Source of the DNA: Rhodospirillaceae bacterium
GTDB taxonomy: Bacteria; Pseudomonadota; Alphaproteobacteria; SMXQ01
Reading direction: 5' to 3'
Length of the DNA stretch: 50,997 bases
NCBI GenBank assembly: GCA_947474495.1
Contig: CANJIM010000013.1
Coordinates: 1-50,997 of the forward strand
This document shows positions 18,511-26,500 of the stretch, in pieces (the stretch's first letter is position 1; each line of letters opens with the position of its first letter). The notes beneath the pieces are model-generated. The model ran no database searches and was not told where the DNA came from. It saw nothing but the letters and a program-made list of their open reading frames with translations. A program made the position numbers and the translations under genes.

Positions 18511-18923
18511 TGCCCACTTGTCTGGCCTATGCTGCAGCATTCAGTCTGTGCCTCATTAGTCAAGCCACGGCGGGGGAATGGCTCACTGTGGGCCTGACGA
18601 GGCTACCTATGGATGGTGGTGAGCGCATCGTCGGCATTCATATTGAAATCACCGCAGGCATCATCCATGCAATGAATGGCTTGCCGCGCGGCTGGCGCAT
18701 CACCATCGATAACAAGGCCGATGGAAGCGCATCAGTCTTAGGCGGAGCAGAAGTTGGCGCCGCCGCGCTCGACGCCGATCAACTCATCAAATTCTTACGC
18801 ATCGAGAAAGACGAATCACTCGGCGAAAAGTTTGAAATCTCAGGCCAGCTTGACGTGACGCGCGATTTCGTCGACGTCAGGACCCTGCCACTGCGGCTAG
18901 ACAATTTCGCCGTCGCGCCGTGA
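18510..18923 (+). CDS. small exported protein of unknown function
   Basis: A 137-residue protein I do not recognise. The start at ATG 18510 overlaps the upstream stop. An upstream in-frame start at 18489 lies inside the aldolase gene and is less likely. Residues 1-20 form a signal peptide (AYAAAFSLCLISQATAGEW). The mature part is short, beta-rich in appearance and without cysteines, and ends LPLRLDNFAVAP. Base use is slightly less GC-rich than its neighbours. It converges with uup, whose stop is 7 bases away. No function can be assigned. Confidence 0.7.
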   Translation: MPTCLAYAAAFSLCLISQATAGEWLTVGLTRLPMDGGERIVGIHIEITAGIIHAMNGLPRGWRITIDNKADGSASVLGGAEVGAAALDADQLIKFLRIEKDESLGEKFEISGQLDVTRDFVDVRTLPLRLDNFAVAP

Positions 18924-18930
18924 CGCAGGC

Positions 18931-20742
18931 TTAGCCCTCGATCTCCTCGCGCAGCATTTCGAGAGCGAGCCAGTCTTCCTCGGCCTTGGCCAAGTCCGCC
19001 TGAGTTTTTTCCAACTCGGCGGCGGTGGCGGCAAATTTCGCCGCATCCTTCGCAAACAGCTGCGGATCGGCAAGCCTGGCCTGCAGATCGACCGCCTGCT
19101 TCTCCAGTTTCGCCATCAACTCGGGCAGCGTTTTCAGCGCATGCTGTTCCTTGAAGCCGAGCTTTTTCTTGGCGGCTGACGCGGCTTTCGCGGCTTTCAC
19201 GTCGGCCTTGGTCGCCGCTTTGACGCCGGAGTTCTTCGCCGTCACGCCTTCGCCGCGCTGCGCCACCATGTCCGAATAGCCGCCGGCATATTCGATCCAC
19301 TTGCCGTCGCCCTCGAAAGCGATGACCGAGGTGGCGACGCGATCGAGGAAATCGCGGTCATGGCTAACGACCAGCGCCGTGCCGGGATAGTCGGCGATCA
19401 TTTCCTCGAGCAGATCAAGCGTTTCCAGATCGAGATCGTTGGTCGGCTCGTCGAGCACCAACAGGTTCGACGGTAGCGCCAGGGCGCGCGCCAGCATCAA
19501 GCGGCCGCGCTCGCCGCCCGACAGCACGCCGACCGGCGTGCGCGCTTGCTCCGGCGTGAAGAGGAAATCCTTCATATAGCTGATCACATGCTTGCGCTGA
19601 TCGCCGACCTCGACATAGTCGCTGGTGGTGCCGCCGGTCAGCGCGTTTTGCAGCGTCATGGCGGGATCGAGCATGGCGCGGCCTTGGTCGAGCGTGACCA
19701 GCTTCAGGTTGGCGCCCTGTTTGACCGTGCCCGTGTCGGGCTCGAGCGCGCCGGTCAGCAGTTTCAGCAGCGTCGTCTTGCCGGCGCCATTGGGACCGAT
19801 GACGCCGAGCCGGTCGCCGCGCAACACGCGCAAGGTGAGATCGTCGATCACCGTCTGCGGGCCGAAGCTCTTGGAGATGTTCTCGACGTCGAATACCAAC
19901 TTGCCGGAGGTTTCGCCCTGGCTCACCGTCATCTTGACGTCGCCGGTGGCTTTGCGCTCGTCGCGGCGGGTCTGGCGCAGGCCTTCCAGGTCGCGCATGC
20001 GGCGGACGTTGCGCTTGCGCCGGCCGCTGACGCCATGGCGGACCCAATATTCTTCATTAACGATCTTGCGGTCGAGCTTGTGGCGCTCAAGCTCTTCCTG
20101 CTCGAGCACTTCGTCGCGCCAATTCTCGAAGTCGCCGAAGCCCTTGTCCAAGCGGCGGGTGACGCCGCGGTCGAGCCACAGGGTCGCCTTGGACAGATTC
20201 TGCAGGAAGCGCCGGTCATGGCTGATCAGCACGAGGGCCGAGCGCAGGCCGCGCAATTCCTCTTCCAGCCATTCGATGGCCGGCAGGTCGAGATGGTTGG
20301 TCGGCTCATCGAGCAGCAGCACGTCGGGCTCGGGGGCCAACACGCGCGCCAGGGCGCAACGCCGCGCTTCGCCGCCGGACAGGTTCGCGGTGGATTCCTC
20401 GCCGGTGAAGCCGAGACGCTCCAGCAGGTAAGCGGCGCGGTATTCGTCGTCGCCCGGCCCGAGGCCGGCCTCGACATAGGCCAGCGTCGTCGCATAGCCG
20501 GTCAAATCCGGCTCCTGCGCCAGATAGCGGATGGTGACGCCGCCCTGCAGCACGCGCTCGCCCTTGTCGGGGGTCAGTTCGCCGGCGGCGATCTTGAGCA
20601 GGCTGGATTTTCCCGAGCCGTTGCGCCCGACGAGGCAGAGGCGTTCGCCCGCGCCGATGGCGAGTTCCGCCCCGGTCAGCAACGGCGTGCCGCCGAAGGT
20701 CTGATGAATGTTTTGCAAAGTGAGTAAGGGGGCTGGCGGCAT
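18931..20742 (-). CDS. uup: ABC-F family ATPase Uup
   Basis: A 603-residue soluble ATPase with two ABC domains and no membrane segments. The first has Walker A GRNGSGKS near 39, signature LSGGE near 121 and DEPTNHLDLP near 145. The second has GPNGAGKT near 315, signature LSGGE near 407 and DEPTNDLDLE near 432. A charged coiled-coil C-terminal domain (about 535-600, LEKQAVDLQARLADPQLFAKD) is diagnostic for Uup in ABC-F. Family members act on the ribosome; Uup also affects precise transposon excision and DNA-junction processing. It stands alone, convergent with 18510-18923 and divergent from 20955. Confidence 0.9.
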   Translation of the reverse strand: MPPAPLLTLQNIHQTFGGTPLLTGAELAIGAGERLCLVGRNGSGKSSLLKIAAGELTPDKGERVLQGGVTIRYLAQEPDLTGYATTLAYVEAGLGPGDDEYRAAYLLERLGFTGEESTANLSGGEARRCALARVLAPEPDVLLLDEPTNHLDLPAIEWLEEELRGLRSALVLISHDRRFLQNLSKATLWLDRGVTRRLDKGFGDFENWRDEVLEQEELERHKLDRKIVNEEYWVRHGVSGRRKRNVRRMRDLEGLRQTRRDERKATGDVKMTVSQGETSGKLVFDVENISKSFGPQTVIDDLTLRVLRGDRLGVIGPNGAGKTTLLKLLTGALEPDTGTVKQGANLKLVTLDQGRAMLDPAMTLQNALTGGTTSDYVEVGDQRKHVISYMKDFLFTPEQARTPVGVLSGGERGRLMLARALALPSNLLVLDEPTNDLDLETLDLLEEMIADYPGTALVVSHDRDFLDRVATSVIAFEGDGKWIEYAGGYSDMVAQRGEGVTAKNSGVKAATKADVKAAKAASAAKKKLGFKEQHALKTLPELMAKLEKQAVDLQARLADPQLFAKDAAKFAATAAELEKTQADLAKAEEDWLALEMLREEIEG

Positions 20743-20954
20743 GGCGATGACCTATACCGATAAGCCTTGCAATTCAATGGGCCAGACAGGATTTGGTTCG
20801 CTATTCCCAATTTCGCGAGCATTACGGCTAGGACTTGCAGGATCCCGCCTGAAGGATCAAGGTCTGCCCCCTCGATTGACCTTTTCCCCCATCGCGCCGT
20901 CCGCGCCGCACCCCGGCCGCGGGCGTTTTTGCGCCTTTGTCAGCGTTGCTTGCC

Positions 20955-22436
20955 ATGGCCGACACCGCCGTTACCCTGCCTGTAGAAAACTCCGCGATTG
21001 AGCCCGCCGCCAAGCGCTCGATCATTTTCGGCGTGCTCTTGGCGATGTTCTTGGCCTCGCTCGAACAGACCATTATCGCCACCGCCCTGCCGACCATCGG
21101 GCGCGAATTGGGCAATGTCGAGGCGCTCGCCTGGGTCGTCACAGCCTATCTCCTCAGCTCGACAGCGGTGACGCCGCTCTATGGCAAGCTGAGCGATATC
21201 TACGGCCGTCGCGTGATGATGCTGACGGCGGTCGGCATCTTCATCGCCGGCTCGGTTCTGTGCGCCATCGCGCCCAGCATGTCACTGCTCGCCATCGCCC
21301 GCGCCCTACAGGGCCTCGGCGGCGGCGGGTTGATGGTCCTCGCCATGACGATCATCGCCGATCTCGTACCGCCACGCGAACGGGCGCGCTACCAGGCGCA
21401 TTTTGCCGCCGTGTTCATGAGCTCCAGCCTGGTCGGCCCGGTGCTCGGGGGCTTTATCGCCGAACATCTGCATTGGTCGGTGATCTTCTGGATCAATCTG
21501 CCGGTCGGCGGCTACATCTGGTGGTCGCTGAGCGGTCGCTTGCGCCAGTTGCCGCGCCACGAACAGCCGCACAAGCTCGACATCGTCGGTGCTTCCTTGC
21601 TCGTTCTCGCGACGGTCCCGCTGCTGCTGGCGCTGAATTGGGGCGGCAACCGCTATGTCTGGGCCTCATGGCAAGTCATCGGCCTCTTTGGCTTCGCAGC
21701 CGCCATGACGGCGCTGTTCGTGCTGCGCATGTTCATGGCGCGCGAACCCTTCCTGCCGCTCGCCATCGCCTTCCATCCTGTGGTCGGCCCGGCGGCAGCA
21801 GCCGGTTTCTTCAATATGGGCGTGTTCGTCGCGCTGACGATCTACACGCCGATCTACTTCGAGGCCGCCCTGGGCCTCAGCGCCAGCGTCGCCGGCCTCG
21901 CCTTGGTGCCGCTGATGGCCTTCACCGTGGCCGGCGCACAGACAAGCGGCCGGCTGATCGCCCATGTCAAACATTACAAACGCATCGGCGTGATCGGCCT
22001 CGGCGCGGCGGTCGGCGCGCTCGTCCTGCTCGCGCTAGGCTCGCCCAATCTGCCTTTCGCCGCCGCACTGACGCTGTTCGGCATCGCCGGCATCGGCATC
22101 GGGACCGCCTTCCCGCTCGTCACACTGGCCAGCCAGAACGCGGTGACGCCGCAGCAGATGGGCACCACGACGGCGCTGATCAATTTTTTCCGCTCACTTG
22201 GCGGCGCCATCATCGTCGCGATCTTCGGCGCCATCGTCATCAACGGCTTGAACGAAGGCGCCAAAGCGCCAGGCCGTCATATGGAAGGCATTGGTGGGGG
22301 CTTCACAGACATTCCGCAAGATACCTTCCGTTGGCTCTTCTTCGCCGCCGCGGTAGCGGTGTTCATCGGCTGGATTCTCGTCCTGCTCATGGAAGAGCGG
22401 CCGATCAAGGATGGCAGAGCCAAATCCTCATCCTAA
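20955..22436 (+). CDS. MFS multidrug exporter, DHA2 family (EmrB/QacA type)
   Basis: A 493-residue inner-membrane proton antiporter of the 14-helix DHA2 group. Helix 1 carries LEQTIIATALPTIGRELG, the DHA2 motif with its conserved acidic residue region; GKLSDIYGRR is the MFS signature loop, followed by the antiporter-like GGGLMVLAM segment. The frame is open from a TTG at 20937, but ATG 20955 (MADTAVTLP) is the better start. No adjacent EmrA-type fusion protein or TetR gene is present, so substrate and control are unknown. Confidence 0.9.
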   Translation: MADTAVTLPVENSAIEPAAKRSIIFGVLLAMFLASLEQTIIATALPTIGRELGNVEALAWVVTAYLLSSTAVTPLYGKLSDIYGRRVMMLTAVGIFIAGSVLCAIAPSMSLLAIARALQGLGGGGLMVLAMTIIADLVPPRERARYQAHFAAVFMSSSLVGPVLGGFIAEHLHWSVIFWINLPVGGYIWWSLSGRLRQLPRHEQPHKLDIVGASLLVLATVPLLLALNWGGNRYVWASWQVIGLFGFAAAMTALFVLRMFMAREPFLPLAIAFHPVVGPAAAAGFFNMGVFVALTIYTPIYFEAALGLSASVAGLALVPLMAFTVAGAQTSGRLIAHVKHYKRIGVIGLGAAVGALVLLALGSPNLPFAAALTLFGIAGIGIGTAFPLVTLASQNAVTPQQMGTTTALINFFRSLGGAIIVAIFGAIVINGLNEGAKAPGRHMEGIGGGFTDIPQDTFRWLFFAAAVAVFIGWILVLLMEERPIKDGRAKSSS

Positions 22437-22503
22437 AGTTCCCGGAACCTCGGCGACTGGATAAGCGTTGACCAATTGAACGCAACAACCAGGAGCGCGA
22501 AAA

Positions 22504-22692
22504 ATGCGCCTTATCCTCGCCGCCATCGTCGCTATCGCTGCCCCGTTGACCCTCGCCGCCTGCGGCGGCAATCCGGAGCGTCGAGAGACCGTCATCGTCC
22601 AGCAGCCTGCCCAAGCCGTCGTCGTGCCGCAGGGCCAAACCGTTGTCGTGCCGCAGGGCAACACCGTCCGCACCTGCACCGCCGGCAGCTAA
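22504..22692 (+). CDS. tiny lipoprotein with VVVPQG repeats
   Basis: A 62-residue lipoprotein. The signal peptide ends in a lipobox TLAAC with cysteine 20 as the lipidation site. The mature 43 residues contain two tandem VVVPQG-x-TV repeats and a C-terminal CTAGS. An AGGAGCG ribosome site precedes the ATG by 6 bases. Similar short lipoproteins are scattered through Alphaproteobacteria without a known role. The next 304 bases carry no gene and include a strong terminator. Confidence 0.8.
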   Translation: MRLILAAIVAIAAPLTLAACGGNPERRETVIVQQPAQAVVVPQGQTVVVPQGNTVRTCTAGS

Positions 22693-22740
22693 AACTGCCC
22701 GTAAGCGGAACCTGAGCTCGAGGTAAAGTCGCGCGTTGAG

Positions 22741-22954
22741 TCTTTAGCCGGCACTCCTCCATCACCTGATGGGGCCCATTCCCCGATGGAAGCCGGCTCA
22801 CAAGAAGAAGATCGACTATCCGCATCCGCCGCCGCCATCCCCTCTGGTGCCCGGCGATGCCCCCCGGCCTTCCCCGGCCGTCGGATAGTCGATCTTCTTT
22901 CTCGTCTCTCCCCACCTGGCAAGGCCCGGACCCATACCGCGCCTTGCCTTTTTT
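22741..22954 (+). ncRNA. candidate structured RNA (sRNA or gpt leader) ending in a terminator
   Basis: Between the tiny lipoprotein and gpt the plus strand folds as follows. First, a hairpin with 7-bp (22746-22752/22792-22798) and 6-bp (22758-22763/22785-22790) helices separated by an asymmetric loop. Second, a three-way junction: an 18-bp perfect closing stem 22805-22822/22882-22899 enclosing hairpins at about 22823-22860 and 22865-22880. Third, an intrinsic terminator at 22918-22954. No coding frame explains the pairing. It may be a free small RNA or a riboswitch-like leader controlling read-through into gpt. Alphaproteobacteria do have a xanthine-binding riboswitch class (NMT1), but I cannot confirm a match by eye. 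Confidence 0.45.
22918..22954 (+). terminator. intrinsic terminator just upstream of gpt
   Basis: An 8-bp perfect stem GGCAAGGC (22918-22925) / GCCTTGCC (22941-22948) with a 15-base loop, followed immediately by six T. It ends 42 bases before the gpt ATG, so either gpt has its own promoter in the short gap or transcription through this terminator is regulated. A further 6-bp hairpin (TGCGCC/GGCGCA, 22954-22968) lies between it and the gpt ribosome site. Confidence 0.8.
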
Positions 22955-22996
22955 GCGCCAATGGCGCATTGGGAATGGGTAGCCAGGGGGAACGCC

Positions 22997-23488
22997 ATGC
23001 CGTCCGACACCTCGATCAATGCCGGCCTCATCGTCAGTTGGGACGACGTCCACCGCGACGCCCGCGCCCTGGTGCGCAAGCTGATGTCGCTCGGCCCCTG
23101 GGAAGGGATCATCGCGCTGACGCGCGGCGGCCTGGTGCCGGCGGCCATCGTCGCGCGCGAGATGGAAATCCGCGTCATCGATACGCTCTGCATCGCCACC
23201 TACGACGAGCAGAAGCTCGAAAAGGTCAAAATCCTTAAAAGCCCGGAAGCCGCCGTGGCGAGCCAGGGCGACGGCTGGCTGCTGATCGACGATCTGGTCG
23301 ATACCGGCACCACACTGCAGGCCGCACGCAAGCTGCTGCCCAAGGCGCATTTCGCCACGGTCTACGGCAAACCCAAGGGCCTGCCGCTGGTGGATACCTT
23401 CATCCACCAGGTGCCGCAGGACCAATGGGTTTATTTCCCCTGGGATCTCAGCCCGAGCTACGCGCCGCCGTTAGCTCGTAAAAGCTAG
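22997..23488 (+). CDS. gpt: xanthine(-guanine) phosphoribosyltransferase
   Basis: A 163-residue purine-salvage enzyme that joins xanthine or guanine to PRPP to give XMP or GMP. The PRPP motif LLIDDLVDTGTT is at residues 95-106, and ALTRGGLVPAA near 40-50 is the pyrophosphate loop. Length and the closing WVYFPWDLSPSYAPP match proteobacterial Gpt. The start at 22997 follows AGGGGG by 5 bases; the frame open to 22961 is leader. It converges with the NCS2 purine permease across a hairpin, forming an uptake-and-salvage pair. The structured leader upstream suggests RNA-level control. Confidence 0.9.
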   Translation: MPSDTSINAGLIVSWDDVHRDARALVRKLMSLGPWEGIIALTRGGLVPAAIVAREMEIRVIDTLCIATYDEQKLEKVKILKSPEAAVASQGDGWLLIDDLVDTGTTLQAARKLLPKAHFATVYGKPKGLPLVDTFIHQVPQDQWVYFPWDLSPSYAPPLARKS

Positions 23489-23505
23489 GCCTGTAAAAGC
23501 GAAGC

Positions 23506-23531
23506 GCCCGCGAAGGTTTCCCCTCGCGGGC
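23506..23531. terminator. hairpin between convergent gpt and NCS2 permease genes
   Basis: An 8-bp perfect stem GCCCGCGA (23506-23513) / TCGCGGGC (23524-23531) with a 10-base loop in the 51-base gap between two convergent stop codons. The T-runs on either side are short, so it is a likely but not textbook bidirectional terminator. Confidence 0.55.
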
Positions 23532-23539
23532 AAGGCGCC

Positions 23540-24832
23540 TTAGCCGAACACGAAGTGCAGCACGCTGAGACCAGCGATGATCAGCACGCCGATCGTCGTC
23601 TGCTCGAACTGCCGGGTCGCCAATTTCGCCAGCGCGTAGACGATGAAGGCGATCGCGATGCCATGGGCGATGCTGTAAGTCAGCGGCATCATGATGGCGC
23701 CGAGCACCGCTGGCGCGTACTCGGTCGGGTCCTCCCAATCGAGATCCAGCAGATTGCGCATGAAGTGGCAGGCAACGAACACCAGCGCCGGCGCGGTGGC
23801 GAAGGCCGGGATGCTTTCGGCCAGCGGCGCAAAGCCGAGGCAGAGCAGGAACAGCACCGCCACGGTGACGGCGGTCAAGCCGGTGCGGCCGCCTTCCTTG
23901 ATGCCGGCGCCGCTCTCGATATAGGACGTCGTGTTCGACGTGCCGAGCAGCGCGCCGATGGTGGTGGCCGACGAATCGGCGATGACCGCCTTGCCGATGC
24001 CCTCGACCTTGCCGTCCGGCCCGACCTTATTCGAGATGTTGGCGACGCTGGTCAACGTACCCGCCGTGTCGAAGAAATCGACGAACAGCAGCGCCATCAC
24101 CACCGAGATCAGGCCGGCGCTGAAGACGCCGCCGATGTCGAGCTGCAGGAAGGTGGGCGCGATGCTCGGCACCGGGCCGACGACGCCGGCGAAGGGCGCG
24201 GCTTTTAGCAACCAGCCGAGGATCGAGACGCCGAGGATGCCGATGACAATGGCGCCCGGCACGCGCAGCTTATCGAGCACGATCATGGCGATGAAACCGA
24301 ACGTGGCGAGCAGCACCGCCGGCGTGATCGGCCCGAGGCCGACGAGGGTCGCCGGATGGTCAACCACGACGCCGGCGCCACGCAGACCGATGATCGCCAA
24401 AAACAAGCCGATGCCGGCGCCGATGCCGAGCTTGAGCGCCTTGGGGATCGCGTTGATGATCCACTCGCGCAGGCCGGTGAGGCTGAGCACCATGGCGAGC
24501 ACACCGGACAGGAAGACGGCGCCGAGCGCGACCTGCCAGGGCTGCTTCATGCCGATGACGATGGCATAGGTGAAATAGGCGTTGAGCCCCATGCCCGGCG
24601 CGAGCGCCACCGGCCATTTTGCCCAGGCGCCCATGATGAAGGTGGCGATGGCGGCGGCCAGGATGGTGGCGACGAATACCGCGCCGAAATCCATGCCCGC
24701 ATCCTTCAAGATGAGCGGGTTGACGGCGATGATGTAGGCCATGGTCAGGAATGTCGCGAGACCCGCGAGCAATTCCGCGCGCACGGACGAGCCGCGCTCA
24801 GTGATGCCGAAATACTTATCGAGCCATGTCAT
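23540..24832 (-). CDS. NCS2/AzgA-family purine (guanine/hypoxanthine/adenine) permease
   Basis: A 430-residue inner-membrane transporter with about 12-14 hydrophobic segments. The start MTWLDKYFGITERGSSVRAELLAGLATFLTMAYI and the motifs ALAPGMGLNAYF and GALLGTSNTTSYIESGAGI are those of the AzgA-like purine permeases (PbuG, PurP, GhxP). It would import guanine, hypoxanthine or adenine, giving substrate to the convergent Gpt. It lies 127 bases downstream of the secreted hydrolase gene, beyond that gene's terminator, so it has its own promoter. Confidence 0.9.
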   Translation of the reverse strand: MTWLDKYFGITERGSSVRAELLAGLATFLTMAYIIAVNPLILKDAGMDFGAVFVATILAAAIATFIMGAWAKWPVALAPGMGLNAYFTYAIVIGMKQPWQVALGAVFLSGVLAMVLSLTGLREWIINAIPKALKLGIGAGIGLFLAIIGLRGAGVVVDHPATLVGLGPITPAVLLATFGFIAMIVLDKLRVPGAIVIGILGVSILGWLLKAAPFAGVVGPVPSIAPTFLQLDIGGVFSAGLISVVMALLFVDFFDTAGTLTSVANISNKVGPDGKVEGIGKAVIADSSATTIGALLGTSNTTSYIESGAGIKEGGRTGLTAVTVAVLFLLCLGFAPLAESIPAFATAPALVFVACHFMRNLLDLDWEDPTEYAPAVLGAIMMPLTYSIAHGIAIAFIVYALAKLATRQFEQTTIGVLIIAGLSVLHFVFG

Positions 24833-24903
24833 TGGCCGATCCCCTCGTTATTGTTGCCCCTCTGCGCGGTGAACCCCTTCGCCGCGTCAGTCTCATTTAA
24901 ACG

Positions 24904-24940
24904 AAAAAACGGGCGGCGGGATAGTCCCGCCACCCGTATC
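24904..24940 (-). terminator. intrinsic terminator of the alpha/beta hydrolase gene
   Basis: On the minus strand a stem ACGGG-x-GGCGGGA / TCCCGCC-x-CCCGT (24909-24937, loop of 3 bases, one mismatch) is followed by a run of T (complement of AAAAAA before 24910). It starts about 20 bases after the stop at 24960. Confidence 0.8.
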
Positions 24941-24959
24941 CTTCTATGGATAACGCCGA

Positions 24960-26267
24960 TCAGGAGAAGCGCTTGTTCATCCAGGCGGCGAGGTAATCGA
25001 AGAAGTTTTTCGTGGCGTTGCCGTAGTCCTGGCCAGTGGCGGCCGAGCAAGGCTTGCACGGTGTCATGCCATGCACGGCGCCTTCGAGCACGATGAAGTC
25101 CTTGTCGGCGCTTTTCGCCATCTCATAGGTGATCTCGTTGTCGCGGATGAAATAATGGCCGCCCATAGCAGTCACCAGCAGCGGCACCGATATATTCTGT
25201 ACGGCGCAAGGCACCGAATTGTTGCTCGAACACCAATCGATGCCGTCGAGGGCGCTCTTTGACTTCACGGCATTGGCGCTGAGAAACGACTTGATGGTCA
25301 GCTGACGCACGTCGCCGAATTCGGCATCACGCTTGGCGTTGTCCGGCGTCGAGACGCGCACGGTCTTGACCGGCTTGCTGGCATCCACCGTGCCGTCGTT
25401 CTTGAGCAGCTTCTGCGGCTTGACGGTGCTGCCATGTACGCCGGTCGAAATATCCATCAGGCGGCCACGATTACGGTAGATGACGAAGCTTTCGTCGTCC
25501 GCCGGCTGATGGCGGCCCGCCTTCATCTCGACCAACATCTTCTGCGCCTTGTCGATCAGCCGGTTCATGCGATCGGACTGGGCTTTATAATAGCGGTCCT
25601 GGAATTCTTTCGAGTAGGTCGAATCACCGTTCGGGTTAAAGCCGTTCTTCGGATTGAACGGATCGAGCGATGGATCGATCTTGGTGATATCGTTTTCATC
25701 GGTCAGCGCGCCATTGAGACTGCGCAGGCCGTTCACCGAATTGCCCGGATGGGCGTCGACCAGGATCAAGCCATCCGCCTTCGGCGCGCCAGCCACCTTG
25801 TCGTTGCATTCGACGAGCTTGTTGGCGCCCTTGCAATAGGAGAGGCCATTCTCGGCGACCGCTTGGTAATAACTCGTGGTCGGACCGCCGCCACTATGGC
25901 CGAGCAGCACGACCTTCTGGATGCCCGGCTGCTTCTTCAAGAACTCGACGCCTTCACGCACGTCGAGCTGATTGGCGTCCCAATCGACCGCCGCCTCGTT
26001 GTTGTCGGAACGCGGATTCATGCCGAGCACGAGAAAGCCGCGCTGGGCCAATTCGGTGGTCGAGATGTGGTTCATGAAATTGCTGGTGCGATGAATGACC
26101 AGCACGGCGATCTTCGGCGCCGGCCCGCTGTCGGGCTTGTAAAGCGCGCCCTTGGTGGCGCTATTGGAAAAGCGGATATAGCGCGGATCGCTTTGCGCCG
26201 CAGCCTCGGTCGCGAGATAGCCCAGCATCAAGCCGAGCCCCGCCGCGACGAATTGTTTCGTCTTCAT
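24960..26267 (-). CDS. secreted alpha/beta hydrolase
   Basis: A 435-residue exported protein. The start at 26267 is preceded by GGGAGGTTACC, a strong ribosome site, and gives a signal peptide MKTKQFVAAGLGLMLGYLATEAAAQ; the open frame to 26369 is leader. The nucleophile elbow is GHSGGG (in VVLLGHSGGGPTTSYY, about residue 145-160), and the fold core is PKIAVLVIHRTSNFMNH near 50. Long charged insertions (about 200-330) separate the core from a C-terminal catalytic-histidine region GAVHGMTPCKPC. Substrate unknown; resemblance is to uncharacterised secreted hydrolases, not clearly a lipase or a PHB depolymerase. Confidence 0.8.
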   Translation of the reverse strand: MKTKQFVAAGLGLMLGYLATEAAAQSDPRYIRFSNSATKGALYKPDSGPAPKIAVLVIHRTSNFMNHISTTELAQRGFLVLGMNPRSDNNEAAVDWDANQLDVREGVEFLKKQPGIQKVVLLGHSGGGPTTSYYQAVAENGLSYCKGANKLVECNDKVAGAPKADGLILVDAHPGNSVNGLRSLNGALTDENDITKIDPSLDPFNPKNGFNPNGDSTYSKEFQDRYYKAQSDRMNRLIDKAQKMLVEMKAGRHQPADDESFVIYRNRGRLMDISTGVHGSTVKPQKLLKNDGTVDASKPVKTVRVSTPDNAKRDAEFGDVRQLTIKSFLSANAVKSKSALDGIDWCSSNNSVPCAVQNISVPLLVTAMGGHYFIRDNEITYEMAKSADKDFIVLEGAVHGMTPCKPCSAATGQDYGNATKNFFDYLAAWMNKRFS

Positions 26268-26500
26268 TCGGTAACCTCCCTGTATGCCGTGCGAATTCTT
26301 TTTAATGGGCCGGCATGACGCCCTGGCCGTATTTAACGCCGTTCGCAAAACAGCGGCAAGCGGCCGCAAAAGTAACCAAGGAACCGCTCATATTTGCCGG
26401 TGTTATCTTAAAAGCACGGTTGTATTTCCGGGCTTAAAGGCCAAGATTAGGCCCTTCGGGACCCGGCCCGACCGACCTCAGAAAGCCGCTTGCAGGCCCC

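Noticed and set aside
22769-22885. Short proline-rich plus-strand frame starting MGPIPRWKPAHKKK
   Set aside because: No ribosome site. The codons coincide with arms of strong inverted repeats, so RNA structure explains the sequence better than a peptide.
22805-22899. Interpretation of the 18-bp inverted repeat as a MITE-type mobile element
   Set aside because: Not excluded, but no flanking target duplication is seen, the internal part folds into two further hairpins, and a terminator follows in register. A structured RNA is preferred.
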